A stretch of DNA of 64,000 bases from UBA1660 sp964462035 (lineage in GTDB: Bacteria; Myxococcota_A; Polyangia; Polyangiales; Houyiibacteriaceae). The notes under the pieces were generated by a model. That model was not told the origin of the DNA. It searched no databases and was given only the letters and a program-made list of their open reading frames with translations. This document shows positions 41,406-50,235 of the stretch, piece after piece. How positions within the stretch are numbered: position 1 is the stretch's first letter; each line of letters starts with the position of its first letter. The translations under genes were made by a program, and so were the position numbers. The stretch covers positions 124,001-188,000 of the forward strand of contig CAYXAP010000008.1 in the NCBI GenBank assembly GCA_964462035.1, read 5' to 3'.

Positions 41406-43112
41406 TCAGTCGGCCCAGGGATTGATCGGCTCTTCGATCCGAATCCTGGGCCGCTCGGTCACCGAGCTCGTCTCCGTGGGTGCAGTCTCGGCGGCCGGCT
41501 CCGGTGCCCGCGCACGGCGAGGCGCCGGCCGATGCCGAAGGGTCACTTCCCACTCGGCGGGCGAGTCGGGCTCGATCGTGTGCTCGATCGGAAGGTGGTC
41601 GGGGAGCGTCAATCGCAGCACCTGCGAGCCCTCGAGCGGACGCCGGACATCGAGCGGCGTGTTGCCGAGCACGACGCCGTCGAGCGTGACCTCCGCGCCG
41701 GTCGGCTCGGAGAGCAGGCGGGTCGTCGGCCCGCTGGGCACCGGCGCGGCAGGCTCGGGTTCTGGCTCGGACGCTCGTGGCGTCTGGATGGGCGGCGGCG
41801 CCGGGAGCGACGCTGTGACCGGCACCGGTTCGCTGGACCGGAGGAGCGTCGTGACCCACCAGCCACCCACGCCGAGGAGCACCGCCAACACGGCCACCGC
41901 GCCCAACCACACGGCGGTGGGCACCTTCCGCTTGGGCAACGCGCTCGCCGGAACCGCCGACGGCCGCGCGTGGGGTGGACCGTTCGCGTCGGGCACGTAG
42001 GGAGCGGGCGAGTAGCGCTGCGCGGTCTCTGGCCGCTGGAGCGCGGCCGTGAGCTCGGCCATCGACTGGAAACGCGCGCTCGGGTCCTTCTCGAGGCAGC
42101 GTAGGATGATGCCCTCGAGCGGGCCGATGTCCACACCGTGCGCGCTCGGGGGCGGCGGCTGCTTTCGGATGTGCGCTTCGAGGAGCGCCACCCAGCTCTC
42201 GTCGTCGACGTCGAAGGGCAGCTTCCCCACCGCCATCTCGTAGAGCATCACGCCGAACGAGTAGATGTCGCTCCGGGTATCGAGCTCACCGGCGCGCGCC
42301 TGCTCGGGGGAGATGTAGTGCGGCGTGCCCGTGACGATGCCGGTGCGGGTGAGCTTCTTACCGGTGTCTCCGAGGATCTTCGCGATGCCGAAGTCGACCA
42401 CCTTCGCGACCTGCTCGCCGTTCTGATCCACGACGATCACGTTCTCGGGCTTCAGGTCGCGATGGACGATGCCCTGATCGTGTGCCGCTTGAAGGCCCGC
42501 CGTCATTTGGAGCGCGAGTCGGGTGAGGTGCTCCACCGGAAGGGGGGCATAGTCGAAGACGATGTCGGACAGCGGCTCGCCCGCGATGAACTCCATCACA
42601 TAGTAGAGCTCACCGTTCGGGAGCACCCCGAAGTCGTAGACCTGCACGACGTTCGGGTGCGCCAACCCGCTGATGACGCGCGCCTCGCGGAGGAAGCGCG
42701 CCTCACGCACGTCCTTGTGCTGCGGATCGCAGTCGCCGGTGAGCACCTTGAGCGCGACCGTGCGGTTCGCGTTCTGATGATGGGCGCGATAGACGCGACC
42801 CATGCCACCCTCGGCGATGGGCGCGATGACCTGGTAGCGGCCGTCGACCACGGCGCCGATCAACGGGTCGGCGGGGCGAGGGATCGCGGCCGAGCCGCCA
42901 GCGGCGGCCGGACCCTCGTTCGCCACCGGAGCCGCCTGCGGTTCGGGGTTGGGCTGGCTCACCGGCGACGGAGTCGAGGTGGGCCCGGCGACGGGCGAAC
43001 GCGGCAGCTGCGGCCGCACGGGGGTCCCAGGCACCTCGTCCATCGTCACCATGCCCCCGTCGGTGGGGCGGGGCGCCGGCTGAGGCGTGGGCTGTGCGTG
43101 GGGAGAGCTCAT
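41406..43112 (-). CDS. Ser/Thr protein kinase with transmembrane helix and PEGA domain
   Basis: 568 aa. Pro-rich N terminus to about 84, then a PknB-type kinase domain: glycine loop IAEGGMGRVYRA, Lys122 (ALKVL), HRDLKPEN with catalytic Asp219, DFG Asp240, and SPEQA. A transmembrane helix (AVWLGAVAVLAVLLGVGGWW) separates it from a periplasmic Pro-rich linker and a PEGA module (SEPTGAEVTLDGVVLGNTPL). All catalytic residues are intact. Such kinases sense envelope signals in myxobacteria. Divergent from the MYXO-CTERM-like gene. Confidence 0.92.
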   Translation of the reverse strand: MSSPHAQPTPQPAPRPTDGGMVTMDEVPGTPVRPQLPRSPVAGPTSTPSPVSQPNPEPQAAPVANEGPAAAGGSAAIPRPADPLIGAVVDGRYQVIAPIAEGGMGRVYRAHHQNANRTVALKVLTGDCDPQHKDVREARFLREARVISGLAHPNVVQVYDFGVLPNGELYYVMEFIAGEPLSDIVFDYAPLPVEHLTRLALQMTAGLQAAHDQGIVHRDLKPENVIVVDQNGEQVAKVVDFGIAKILGDTGKKLTRTGIVTGTPHYISPEQARAGELDTRSDIYSFGVMLYEMAVGKLPFDVDDESWVALLEAHIRKQPPPPSAHGVDIGPLEGIILRCLEKDPSARFQSMAELTAALQRPETAQRYSPAPYVPDANGPPHARPSAVPASALPKRKVPTAVWLGAVAVLAVLLGVGGWWVTTLLRSSEPVPVTASLPAPPPIQTPRASEPEPEPAAPVPSGPTTRLLSEPTGAEVTLDGVVLGNTPLDVRRPLEGSQVLRLTLPDHLPIEHTIEPDSPAEWEVTLRHRPAPRRARAPEPAAETAPTETSSVTERPRIRIEEPINPWAD

Positions 43113-43335
43113 CGGGAGGGTGCCGACCAGGGTCGACCTCGCGGCGCGAGGTCACCATCCTGCGCGAACGGGGTCCAGAAACGGGTACGGAGCAATGTGA
43201 ACGCCGTTACGCGCACGCTAGGGCTCCGGGCCCATCATTGTAGGGTCGTGGGGCGCTGCTTTCCACCCCAGCGGTAGCGTTCGAGGAGCGGTTGGATTCC
43301 AGCCCCTTCGAAGGGTTACGCTCCGAACGTTGAAT

Positions 43336-43365
43336 GCGGGAGGGCACCTCCCGCTCCTGGGAGGG
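43336..43365 (+). promoter_or_regulatory. 5' leader with alternative hairpins over the ribosome binding site
   Basis: GCGGGAGG (43336-43343), loop GCA, CCTCCCGC (43347-43354) form a perfect 8-bp stem. The same CCTCCC (43347-43352) is also complementary to the Shine-Dalgarno GGGAGG at 43359-43364 across a 6-nt loop. The two pairings exclude each other, so the leader could switch the site between open and closed. An imperfect longer stem (CGTTCG near 43278 with CGAACG near 43324) lies just upstream. Confidence 0.45.
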
Positions 43366-43368
43366 TTC

Positions 43369-45174
43369 ATGTCGACTTGGCTTCGTTCATCCATCGTCGC
43401 GTTCGCGACGGTCATCGCATTCGGTCCTTCGGCGAGCGCCGAGGTCCCGCTCTTGGACGGATTTGGCGGTGCCGCCGGCTATGGGAGCGACTGTCTGGGG
43501 CCCAGCGACGATCGCACCAGTCCGGCCGCGATCGACCTGACCCCCATCTTCCCGGACGGACTGCAGTTCTTCGACCGGACCCACACGACGATGTACGTGA
43601 ACACGAACGGGAACATCTCGTTCGGCGAAGGGCTCGCGACCTACACCCCCGACGCGTTTCCGATCGCGAACCAACCGATGATCGCGCCCTACTGGGCGGA
43701 CGTGGACATCCGGAGTGGCGGCGACTGCTCGATGTACCCCGACGGCGACGGACGGCCGGACTCGGCCGACCCCGCGCCCGCCTGCCACGACCCGGCGCGC
43801 AACGGCGTGTGGTGGCACCTCGACGTGCCCGGGCGCCGCGTGATCGTGACCTGGGACCGCGTCGGCTACTACCGGTGCAACACCGACAAGGAGATGTCGT
43901 TCCAGCTGGTGCTCACCGCCGTCGACTCGATGAGCTGCGGCGGCGGCGGCGACTTCGACGTCGAGTTCCGCTACGAGACCTGCGAGTGGAACACCGGCGA
44001 CGCCAGCGGCGGCCAGGACGGCTTCCCCGCGCCGGACACCGAGTGCATTCGCGGCGTGGTCGGGCCGTGGGTCTGCCCGCTCGGGGGTAACGTCGGCTGC
44101 GAGAACCGCGGCGGCACGCGCTACTGCAACTCGATCCCCGCGCAGGCGGGCTTCGACGCGGGCAACACGACCGACTTCGTCGAGATCATGGGCTCGCGCA
44201 CCGACACCATCCACACGGTGCTCTGCACCGACTCGAACGTCGGCAACGCGGGACTCTGGCAGTTCCAGATTCGCTCGGGCGTGGTGGAGTGCCCGGATGC
44301 GGGGGCCGCGTGCAGCACCGGCATGGAGGGCGTCTGCGCCGACGGCCGGATGCAGTGCGTGGGGACGGGCGTGGAGTGCCGACCGGAAGTCGGCCCGTCG
44401 CCCGAGCGCTGCGACAACCTCGACAACGACTGCAACGGCATGGTCGACGAGGGCGACCTGTGTGGCGACTTCCAGATGTGTGCCGACGGGGTCTGTATCG
44501 ACGTCTGCTTCGAAGGCAGCTGCCCGGAGGGAGAGACGTGCCTCGCGTCGGGCTTCTGTGGCGACGCCGCCTGCGCCGACGTGACCTGCGCCGAGGGCGA
44601 GCGCTGTGAAGGCGGCAGCTGCATTGGCGCCTGCGATGGGATCGTGTGCCCGAACCCGCAGGTCTGCCGCGCGGGAACCTGCGTCGACCTCTGCGAGGGG
44701 GCGACCTGCGACGAGTGCACCGTCTGCGAGGGTGGCGACTGCGTGCCCAGCTGCGAGTACGAGGCGTGCGCCGGCGGCGAGACCTGCCTGCCCGACGGCC
44801 GTTGCGTCGCCGACGCGTGCGCCGACGTGAGCTGCGACCCCGGCTTCTACTGCGACGGCGGCAGCTGCGTGGACGCCTGCGCGGGCGCCACCTGCCCGAG
44901 CGGCCAGACCTGCATCGCGGGTGACTGCGTCCCGGAGAACCTGCCCGACGGTGGCGTGCCTCCGCGGCCCGACTTCGGCACCAGCGACCGCGACGCTGGC
45001 GCCGCCACTACCGACGGCGGTGGCAGCGCAAGCGACGGGAGCACCGAGCCGCCCACCGACGGCGGCGGGGACGACGGCTGCGGCTGCCGGGTCCCGAGCG
45101 GCTCCCGGAGTGGAACACCCTGGGCGCTCGCGCTCCTCCCGCTCGCCCTCCTGCTCCGGCGCCGCCGCCGCTAG
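43369..45174 (+). CDS. nidogen-like Cys-rich surface protein with MYXO-CTERM-like tail
   Basis: 601 aa from ATG 43369 behind GGGAGGG. Signal peptide SSIVAFATVIAFGPSASA. Residues about 20-290 resemble a NIDO domain (MYVNTNGNISFGEGLATYTP, MIAPYWADVDI, VIVTWDRVGYY). Then a metal-binding motif (ERCDNLDNDCNGMVDEGD) and at least six EGF-like Cys modules (CADVTCAEGERCEGGSC type). A Gly/Asp linker leads to GCGCRVPSG, a hydrophobic segment and RRRRR, matching a MYXO-CTERM sorting tail for surface attachment. Function: probably adhesion or matrix. Confidence 0.85.
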   Translation: MSTWLRSSIVAFATVIAFGPSASAEVPLLDGFGGAAGYGSDCLGPSDDRTSPAAIDLTPIFPDGLQFFDRTHTTMYVNTNGNISFGEGLATYTPDAFPIANQPMIAPYWADVDIRSGGDCSMYPDGDGRPDSADPAPACHDPARNGVWWHLDVPGRRVIVTWDRVGYYRCNTDKEMSFQLVLTAVDSMSCGGGGDFDVEFRYETCEWNTGDASGGQDGFPAPDTECIRGVVGPWVCPLGGNVGCENRGGTRYCNSIPAQAGFDAGNTTDFVEIMGSRTDTIHTVLCTDSNVGNAGLWQFQIRSGVVECPDAGAACSTGMEGVCADGRMQCVGTGVECRPEVGPSPERCDNLDNDCNGMVDEGDLCGDFQMCADGVCIDVCFEGSCPEGETCLASGFCGDAACADVTCAEGERCEGGSCIGACDGIVCPNPQVCRAGTCVDLCEGATCDECTVCEGGDCVPSCEYEACAGGETCLPDGRCVADACADVSCDPGFYCDGGSCVDACAGATCPSGQTCIAGDCVPENLPDGGVPPRPDFGTSDRDAGAATTDGGGSASDGSTEPPTDGGGDDGCGCRVPSGSRSGTPWALALLPLALLLRRRRR

Positions 45175-45195
45175 CCTTCGTGGTAGGAGCCTCCC

Positions 45196-46281
45196 ATGAC
45201 CGTGCGGCTCGGCATCAACTTCTGGCAGGCGCCGTGGATCGCCCTCGCCGACCCGGAGCGTCTCGAGCGCGAGCTCGACACACTCGCCGCGGTCGGCGTG
45301 CGTGACCTGCGGATCCTCGCGGGTGGCGAGGGCCCAGACGACGCGGGTGGACGGGTGGTGCCAGCGCTGCGCTCGGGTCCCGAGACGTGGAACGACGCCG
45401 TCTTCGACGGCCTCGAGCGCACGCTGCGTGCGCTCGAGGCTCGAGGCATGTCGGCCATCCTCGTGCTGGGGAACTTCTGGAGCTGGTCCGGCGGGCTCAC
45501 CCAGCTGCGCGCCTGGGCGGGCCAGGGTCCGATTCCCGCGCCACCGGATGGCGACGAGTTCCGGACGCACTCGGCAGGGTTCTACGCGGACGAGGGCGCA
45601 CGGGCGCTCTTCGACGCGCACGTCGAGCGCTGCGTGGCGCGGCTCCGCGGGGCTGCGGCGATCGGTGTGTGGGAGATCCTGAACGAGCCGCGCGGCCTGC
45701 ACGACCCGAGAGGCATGCAAGCGTTCCTGGCGGACACGGCCGCGCGTATCGCGGCGCTCGATCCCGGTCCCGACGTCGCGACCGGCTCGGAAGGGAGCAC
45801 GGCCGACCCGAACGACGCGGGCCTCGACTTCCACGCGGACCACGCGAGCGACGACGTGACGGTGACCACCTGTCACCTCTGGCCGGAGAACTGGGAGCTC
45901 TGGGACCCCACGGACCCCGGCGCCGACCTCGCGCCGGTCCTCGACTGGTCCCGCGCCTACCTCCGCCGCCACGCGACGATCGCGGCCGAGCTGGGCAAGC
46001 CTCTGCTCTTCGAGGAGCTCGGGCTGGCCCGCGATGGACGCGCCATGGGCGCCGGAACGACGCGCGCCCGCGACCGCTTCTTCGAGGCCATGCTCGACGA
46101 AGCACGTTCGCTCGACACCGAAGGGCTCCCGGTCCGGAGCGTCTGCTTCTGGGTCTGGAGCGGCGAAGCGCTCGGGGGAGCGGCGCCCTACCCCGGCGAC
46201 CCGCCGCACGAGCCGGAAGGCTGGTACGGCATCGGTCCCGGCGACGAGTCCACGTTGGCCGTGCTCCGCGCCCACCAGTGA
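45196..46281 (+). CDS. GH5-like glycoside hydrolase (mannanase type), no signal peptide
   Basis: 361 aa. TIM-barrel enzyme: LGINFWQAPWIALADPERLE, NFWSWSGGLTQLRAW, acid/base Glu in WEILNEPRGLHDPRG, VTTCHLWPENWELWDP and a candidate nucleophile Glu in LFEELGLARDGR. HLWPENW and FEELG are reminiscent of endo-beta-1,4-mannanases of GH5_7. It lacks an export signal, so it may act on internalised oligosaccharide. ATG 45196 has GGAG 8 nt upstream. Only 21 nt follow the MYXO-CTERM-like gene, so they may be co-expressed. Confidence 0.7.
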   Translation: MTVRLGINFWQAPWIALADPERLERELDTLAAVGVRDLRILAGGEGPDDAGGRVVPALRSGPETWNDAVFDGLERTLRALEARGMSAILVLGNFWSWSGGLTQLRAWAGQGPIPAPPDGDEFRTHSAGFYADEGARALFDAHVERCVARLRGAAAIGVWEILNEPRGLHDPRGMQAFLADTAARIAALDPGPDVATGSEGSTADPNDAGLDFHADHASDDVTVTTCHLWPENWELWDPTDPGADLAPVLDWSRAYLRRHATIAAELGKPLLFEELGLARDGRAMGAGTTRARDRFFEAMLDEARSLDTEGLPVRSVCFWVWSGEALGGAAPYPGDPPHEPEGWYGIGPGDESTLAVLRAHQ

Positions 46282-46318
46282 GGATGCGCTGCTCGGCGCC
46301 AGCCCTTATGGTCCCGCC

Positions 46319-46996
46319 ATGGCGCGCCCCTGCCCCCGCTGTGGAGAAGACGTCCCGGTCGTCCTGCGAGGCACCGAGGCCTTCTGCACCGCGTGTGGTC
46401 GCCGACGCTTGCCCTTCGCGCAGGAGGCGCTGAACCTCAAGGGCAAGTCGGCGAAAGTGGGCGGCACCGCCGCGCGGGTGCTCGGCATGATCGTATGGAC
46501 CTTCGGGTTCTTCCTCGCCGCGCTCCTCGGCTTCGTGCTCCAGTTCTTCTTTCCGGAGATGCTCCTCGGCTACGCCGTCGGCGGCACGATCAGCTTCGTC
46601 ACCCTGCTGCTCGGGTCACTGCTCTTCTTCGGTGGGCGCACGCTGGGCAAGGTCGGCGAGCGCGCCGCGACCGAGGCGCAGGTGAAGGCCATCCGGGGGC
46701 TGGCACGGCAACGCAAGGGCGTGCTCACCGCCAACGAGGTCGCGCGCCACCTCGACATCACGAGCGAGCGTGCGGACGCCCTGATGACGGAGCTCGCCGG
46801 TCGGCCCGACGAGGACGTCGGCGTCGACATCGACGACCACGGCAACGTGCTCTACCTCTTCGACAACCCGGAGGCCCGGCGCTGGCGAGTGCGCGTCGAG
46901 CAGAGTGGCCTGGACCCCGACGAGTTCGCGGAAGGCGCCGCAGCGATCGAGCTCCCGGCGAAGACCACCGACCCACCCCTCGAGCGCGAGGGCTAG
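46319..46996 (+). CDS. zinc-ribbon, two-helix membrane protein with winged-helix tail
   Basis: 225 aa. An N-terminal zinc ribbon (CPRCGEDVPVV, then FCTACGRR) is followed by two transmembrane helices (MIVWTFGFFLAALLGFVLQF and a second at about 85-110) and a cytoplasmic winged-helix-like domain (RKGVLTANEVARHLDITSER). Such a layout suggests a membrane-tethered DNA- or protein-binding regulator, but I recognise no named family. ATG 46319 sits just after the GH5-like gene; the stop overlaps the convergent gene by 4 bp. Confidence 0.65.
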   Translation: MARPCPRCGEDVPVVLRGTEAFCTACGRRRLPFAQEALNLKGKSAKVGGTAARVLGMIVWTFGFFLAALLGFVLQFFFPEMLLGYAVGGTISFVTLLLGSLLFFGGRTLGKVGERAATEAQVKAIRGLARQRKGVLTANEVARHLDITSERADALMTELAGRPDEDVGVDIDDHGNVLYLFDNPEARRWRVRVEQSGLDPDEFAEGAAAIELPAKTTDPPLEREG

Positions 46997-49050
46997 CGAA
47001 AGATCAGCGGCGCCATCACGTGGCGCCAGGCGCGGCGGGTCGAGTCTCGCTGCGGGGAGGCGTTGCAGCGAATGGCAGCTTCCTGGCGGACCATGCGGAT
47101 GCACGCGAGCGCATCCTCGTCCGCCACCCGGTCCAGGAACGCTTCCGCTTCGGCGGCGTCCGCGAGCTCCGCGTGGATGTTCGGTGGTGGAAAGAGCCGC
47201 ACCTCGTAGCCCCGCAGCGGCTCGCCGACCAGAGCCCCGGCCCGTTCCCAGCGCACCACCGTTCGCTCTCGCCCTTCTTCGATGGCCGACGCGCGCCGAA
47301 GCTCGAGGACGCCATCATGGGCCTGACCCTCCACCACCAGGAGCGACTCGGGCGACTCGAGGTCGCCACCGATGGGCGTGAGCGCGAGGGTCACCCGAAC
47401 GCGACCCATCACGCCGGCGAGCGCGTTGCGCAGCATGCGATAGCCCCCGTCCGGTGCGTCGGTGCTCGCCGCTCCCGCACGGACCAGGCGCGCGCCCTCG
47501 CTCCATTCGACCACGCCCGCTCGGAGGCGAACCGCTGCGTCGTCGGGCGCCTCGCTCTCGGAGCGAACGTGTACCGAGCGGCTCGAGCCTCCGGCGTCGG
47601 CGAGGGTCAGCATGAGCTCGCCCAGGGACTCGAGCGGGAGCGTTCCGCGGGCGGGCCGCAGCCGAGCGCGGGCGCCGTCGAGGGCCTCGGCCGAGAGCCA
47701 GGCGCCCTCGGCGATCTCGTAGCTGGTCCCGCGCGGCAGCTGGGAGAGGACCCCGGCTGCAGCGCGCGCCCGTCGACTCGAGCCGACGACGCCATCGGCA
47801 GCGAGCGCCTCCGCCAGCGCATCGGCCCCGACCCGCGCGAGCGCGCTCCGACGCCGGACCTGCCACGCCCGCGGATCGTGCGGCCCGCGCGCCAACACCG
47901 CCTCCGCCCAGCGCGCCGCTTCCTCGGGCTCGTCGAGGTCGCCGAGCAGGAGCTCGATCAGCTTCTCCACCAGCGCGTCCTGGCCCGGATGCGCATTGGC
48001 CGCGCGCTCGAGCAGCTCACGGAGCTCGGCGACCGCCACCTGTCGCTCGTCTGGCGGCAGGTTCCCGAGCTGGTCACTGCGCAACGCCACCTGCTCACGC
48101 ACCATCTCGAGGTCCTCGACCACGACTTCGTCGACCGCGAGCGGTCGGGACGCCGACCGCTCGAGCGCCAGCGCCTCCCGTTGCCGCGCTTCATCCCCTG
48201 CGAGGAGCTCGAGGTCTTCCCAGCGGACGTCCGTCCGGACCTCGAGCAGGTCACCGTTGGCCACCTTCGTCTGCTCGGCGATGGCTCCGATGCCGCCGGG
48301 GTCGTCGCGCAGGTTCTGCAGCAGCAGCAGGATCTCGTCCGCCATCTCCGCGTCTGGCAGGCGGTACTGCTCGACTCGGCGAAGCCCGGGCCCATGGGGG
48401 AGCAGCACCGACGCCAGGTCGAGGCCGAGGCCGCCACCGCCCCCCGACACTCCGGAGCTGAAGAGCCCATCCGCCGCGTTCCGTGACGCGATCTCGAGCG
48501 CCTCCGGGTAGCGACGCGCGAGATCGATGCAGCGCATCTCCGTGCCACGCCCACGCTCCGTCCAGGGGCCCCGACGGATGAGGACGGTGTGGTCGTCGAC
48601 TCGCTCGGCGCGATACTGCCAGCAATCGGCACCCGGGCAGACGGCGCCGCGCTCGTGCCAGCGGACGCGGAGCTCCGGGTGATCGTCCAGAAACGCTCGC
48701 GTACGCTCGACGCTGGAGACGCGCAGCAGCGCGAAGGTCGCGCGGCGTCCGCTGGTCGGGTGCTCCTGACCGACCTCGGCGAAGGCTGCAATCGGCGTGT
48801 CGGCCCCCCAGCTGAGCGTCGCCATGTGGCTCGAGGCGGAGAGCCGACGCACGAGGTCTCGGCGCTCGGACGAGACGGCGCCCACGCGCGCTCCCGTGCA
48901 ACGGTCGGCCCCCGGCGGCAAGCGCGCGAGCAGCCGGTCGAGCGCATCCGGCGCGGCCGCCGGTTCCGCGTGCAGCAGCGGCCCGGCGGGCGCCGGCCCC
49001 CCGCAGGCGAACGCTCCCATCGTCCAGAGCAGCGCGGCCGTCAGTCGCAC
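46993..49050 (-). CDS. large predicted lipoprotein, unknown function
   Basis: 685 aa. Signal MRLTAALLWTMGAFAC with lipobox Cys16. The first 330 residues carry alternating strands (FALLRVSSVERTRAFLDDHP, TVLIRRGPWTERGRG). Residues about 330-470 look helical and TPR-like (LVEKLIELLLGDLDEPEEAA, RWAEAVLARGPHD). The end returns to beta-rich sequence. No catalytic motif or named family seen. Located between two convergent/divergent neighbours with no operon partner. Confidence 0.6.
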   Translation of the reverse strand: MRLTAALLWTMGAFACGGPAPAGPLLHAEPAAAPDALDRLLARLPPGADRCTGARVGAVSSERRDLVRRLSASSHMATLSWGADTPIAAFAEVGQEHPTSGRRATFALLRVSSVERTRAFLDDHPELRVRWHERGAVCPGADCWQYRAERVDDHTVLIRRGPWTERGRGTEMRCIDLARRYPEALEIASRNAADGLFSSGVSGGGGGLGLDLASVLLPHGPGLRRVEQYRLPDAEMADEILLLLQNLRDDPGGIGAIAEQTKVANGDLLEVRTDVRWEDLELLAGDEARQREALALERSASRPLAVDEVVVEDLEMVREQVALRSDQLGNLPPDERQVAVAELRELLERAANAHPGQDALVEKLIELLLGDLDEPEEAARWAEAVLARGPHDPRAWQVRRRSALARVGADALAEALAADGVVGSSRRARAAAGVLSQLPRGTSYEIAEGAWLSAEALDGARARLRPARGTLPLESLGELMLTLADAGGSSRSVHVRSESEAPDDAAVRLRAGVVEWSEGARLVRAGAASTDAPDGGYRMLRNALAGVMGRVRVTLALTPIGGDLESPESLLVVEGQAHDGVLELRRASAIEEGRERTVVRWERAGALVGEPLRGYEVRLFPPPNIHAELADAAEAEAFLDRVADEDALACIRMVRQEAAIRCNASPQRDSTRRAWRHVMAPLIFR

Positions 49051-49123
49051 GAGCCGAGCCTAGCAGCAGGATCGGTCGAGACGCCCGTAACGGCACAGCT
49101 CCAGTCGAGTAGAGTCCCGCGCC

Positions 49124-50095
49124 ATGGGTGACTACCGAGACGTCGTCGAAGAAGTGTACGCGGAGGCCGCCGAGGTCCCGCAGGCCGCGCTCTGCTGCAC
49201 GCAGAGCCCGGTGTGGGAGCTGCCGGGGCTGGTCGTGCCCCAGGCGATGCTCGACCGGAACTACGGCTGCGGCTCGACCGTGAACCCGCGCGACCTCTCG
49301 CGGGCCGAGCGAGTGCTCTACGTCGGCGTCGGCGCCGGCCTCGAGGTGCTGCAGCTCGCGTACTTCCTCCGCCGCGAGGGCGGCGTGGTGGCGGTGGACA
49401 CCAACCCGAAGATGCTCGCGGTGGCAGCGGAGCTCCTGGAGGAGGCCGCGCGGGTGAACGATTGGTTCGAGCCCGAGATGGTCACGCTGCAGGAGGGCGA
49501 CGCGCTCGAGCTCCCGCTCGACGACGCGTCCGTCGACGTCGTCGGCCAGAACTGCCTCTTCAACATCTTCACGCCCGAGCACCTCACCCAGGCGCTCCGC
49601 GAGACTCGGCGCGTGCTGCGCCCGCGGGGCCGCTTCGTGCTCAGCGATCCGGTCGCGACGCGACCGATGCCCGAGCACCTCGCCGGCGACGCCCGGCTGC
49701 GGGCCCTCTGCCTCTCCGGCGCCCTACCCCTCGGCGACTACCTGCAGCGGATCGTCGACGCCGGCTTCGGCACCCTCGAGGTGCGCGCGCGTCGGCCCTA
49801 CCGCGTGCTCGACCAGGCCCGCTACCAGCTCGACGCGGACCTGCTCCTCGAGAGCGTCGAGGTCGTCGCCTTCGCGGACCCGATCCCCGACGACGGTCCG
49901 TGCATCTTCACGGGCAAGACCGCCATCTACGTCGGCCCCGAGGACACCTTCGACGACGGCAAGGGCCACGTCCTGGTCCGCGATCTGCCGATGGGCGTCT
50001 GTGACAAAACGGCCGAGGCCCTCTCGAGCCTCGGCCGTGAAGACCTGACCATCACCGGCAGCACTTGGCACTACGCCGGCGACGGCTGCTGCTGA
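49124..50095 (+). CDS. arsM: arsenosugar-type arsenite S-adenosylmethionine methyltransferase
   Basis: 323 aa. Rossmann methyltransferase with SAM loop VLYVGVGAGLEVLQLAYF (64-81) and Asp92. Arsenic-binding candidates: Cys24-Cys25 (ALCCTQSPVWELPG), Cys49 (NYGCGST), a Cys in GQNCLFN, and the terminal Cys pair (AGDGCC). The ALCCTQSP and YGCGSTVNPRDL segments are typical of ArsM from arsenosugar biosynthesis loci. It would methylate arsenite to dimethylarsenite. No radical-SAM ArsS partner is adjacent, which is usual elsewhere. A hairpin terminator follows the stop. Confidence 0.85.
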   Translation: MGDYRDVVEEVYAEAAEVPQAALCCTQSPVWELPGLVVPQAMLDRNYGCGSTVNPRDLSRAERVLYVGVGAGLEVLQLAYFLRREGGVVAVDTNPKMLAVAAELLEEAARVNDWFEPEMVTLQEGDALELPLDDASVDVVGQNCLFNIFTPEHLTQALRETRRVLRPRGRFVLSDPVATRPMPEHLAGDARLRALCLSGALPLGDYLQRIVDAGFGTLEVRARRPYRVLDQARYQLDADLLLESVEVVAFADPIPDDGPCIFTGKTAIYVGPEDTFDDGKGHVLVRDLPMGVCDKTAEALSSLGREDLTITGSTWHYAGDGCC

Positions 50096-50144
50096 GCAGC
50101 GCTCCACACCTCGCATCCGGCCCGCCCCACCGCCCGCACGAAGC

Positions 50145-50173
50145 AAAACAGGCGCGCCAAGGCGCGCCCGTTT
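50145..50173. terminator. bidirectional-type terminator hairpin after arsM
   Basis: GGCGCGCC-AA-GGCGCGCC (50151-50168) forms an 8-bp GC stem with a 2-nt spacer, flanked by AAAAC on the left and CGTTT on the right. It stands 50 nt past the arsM stop and can also stop transcription from the ndk side. Further stems lie at 50188-50204 (CTCCGGC-TCC-GCCGGAG). Confidence 0.6.
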
Positions 50174-50210
50174 GGGGAGGAGCAAGTCTCCGGCTCCGCC
50201 GGAGCGAAGC

Positions 50211-50235
50211 GGAGGGGTCTTTCGAAGACCCCTCT
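50211..50235 (-). terminator. terminator hairpin directly after ndk
   Basis: AGGGGTCTT-TCG-AAGACCCCT (50213-50233) is a perfect 9-bp stem with a 3-nt loop, extended by one further G-C pair, and touches the ndk stop codon at 50235. No strong T-run follows on the minus strand, but the second stem at 50188-50204 comes next, so tandem stalling is likely. Confidence 0.6.

Noticed and set aside
43306..43317. CCCTTCGAAGGG near 43306 as another copy of repeat A
   Set aside because: Shares only the CTTCGAAGGG word; neither the GAGCACCGCC block nor the core hairpin follows.
43387..46275. A 962-residue minus-strand frame opposite the MYXO-CTERM-like and GH5-like genes
   Set aside because: It is the antisense of two well-supported genes; high GC removes stops. 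No recognisable domain.
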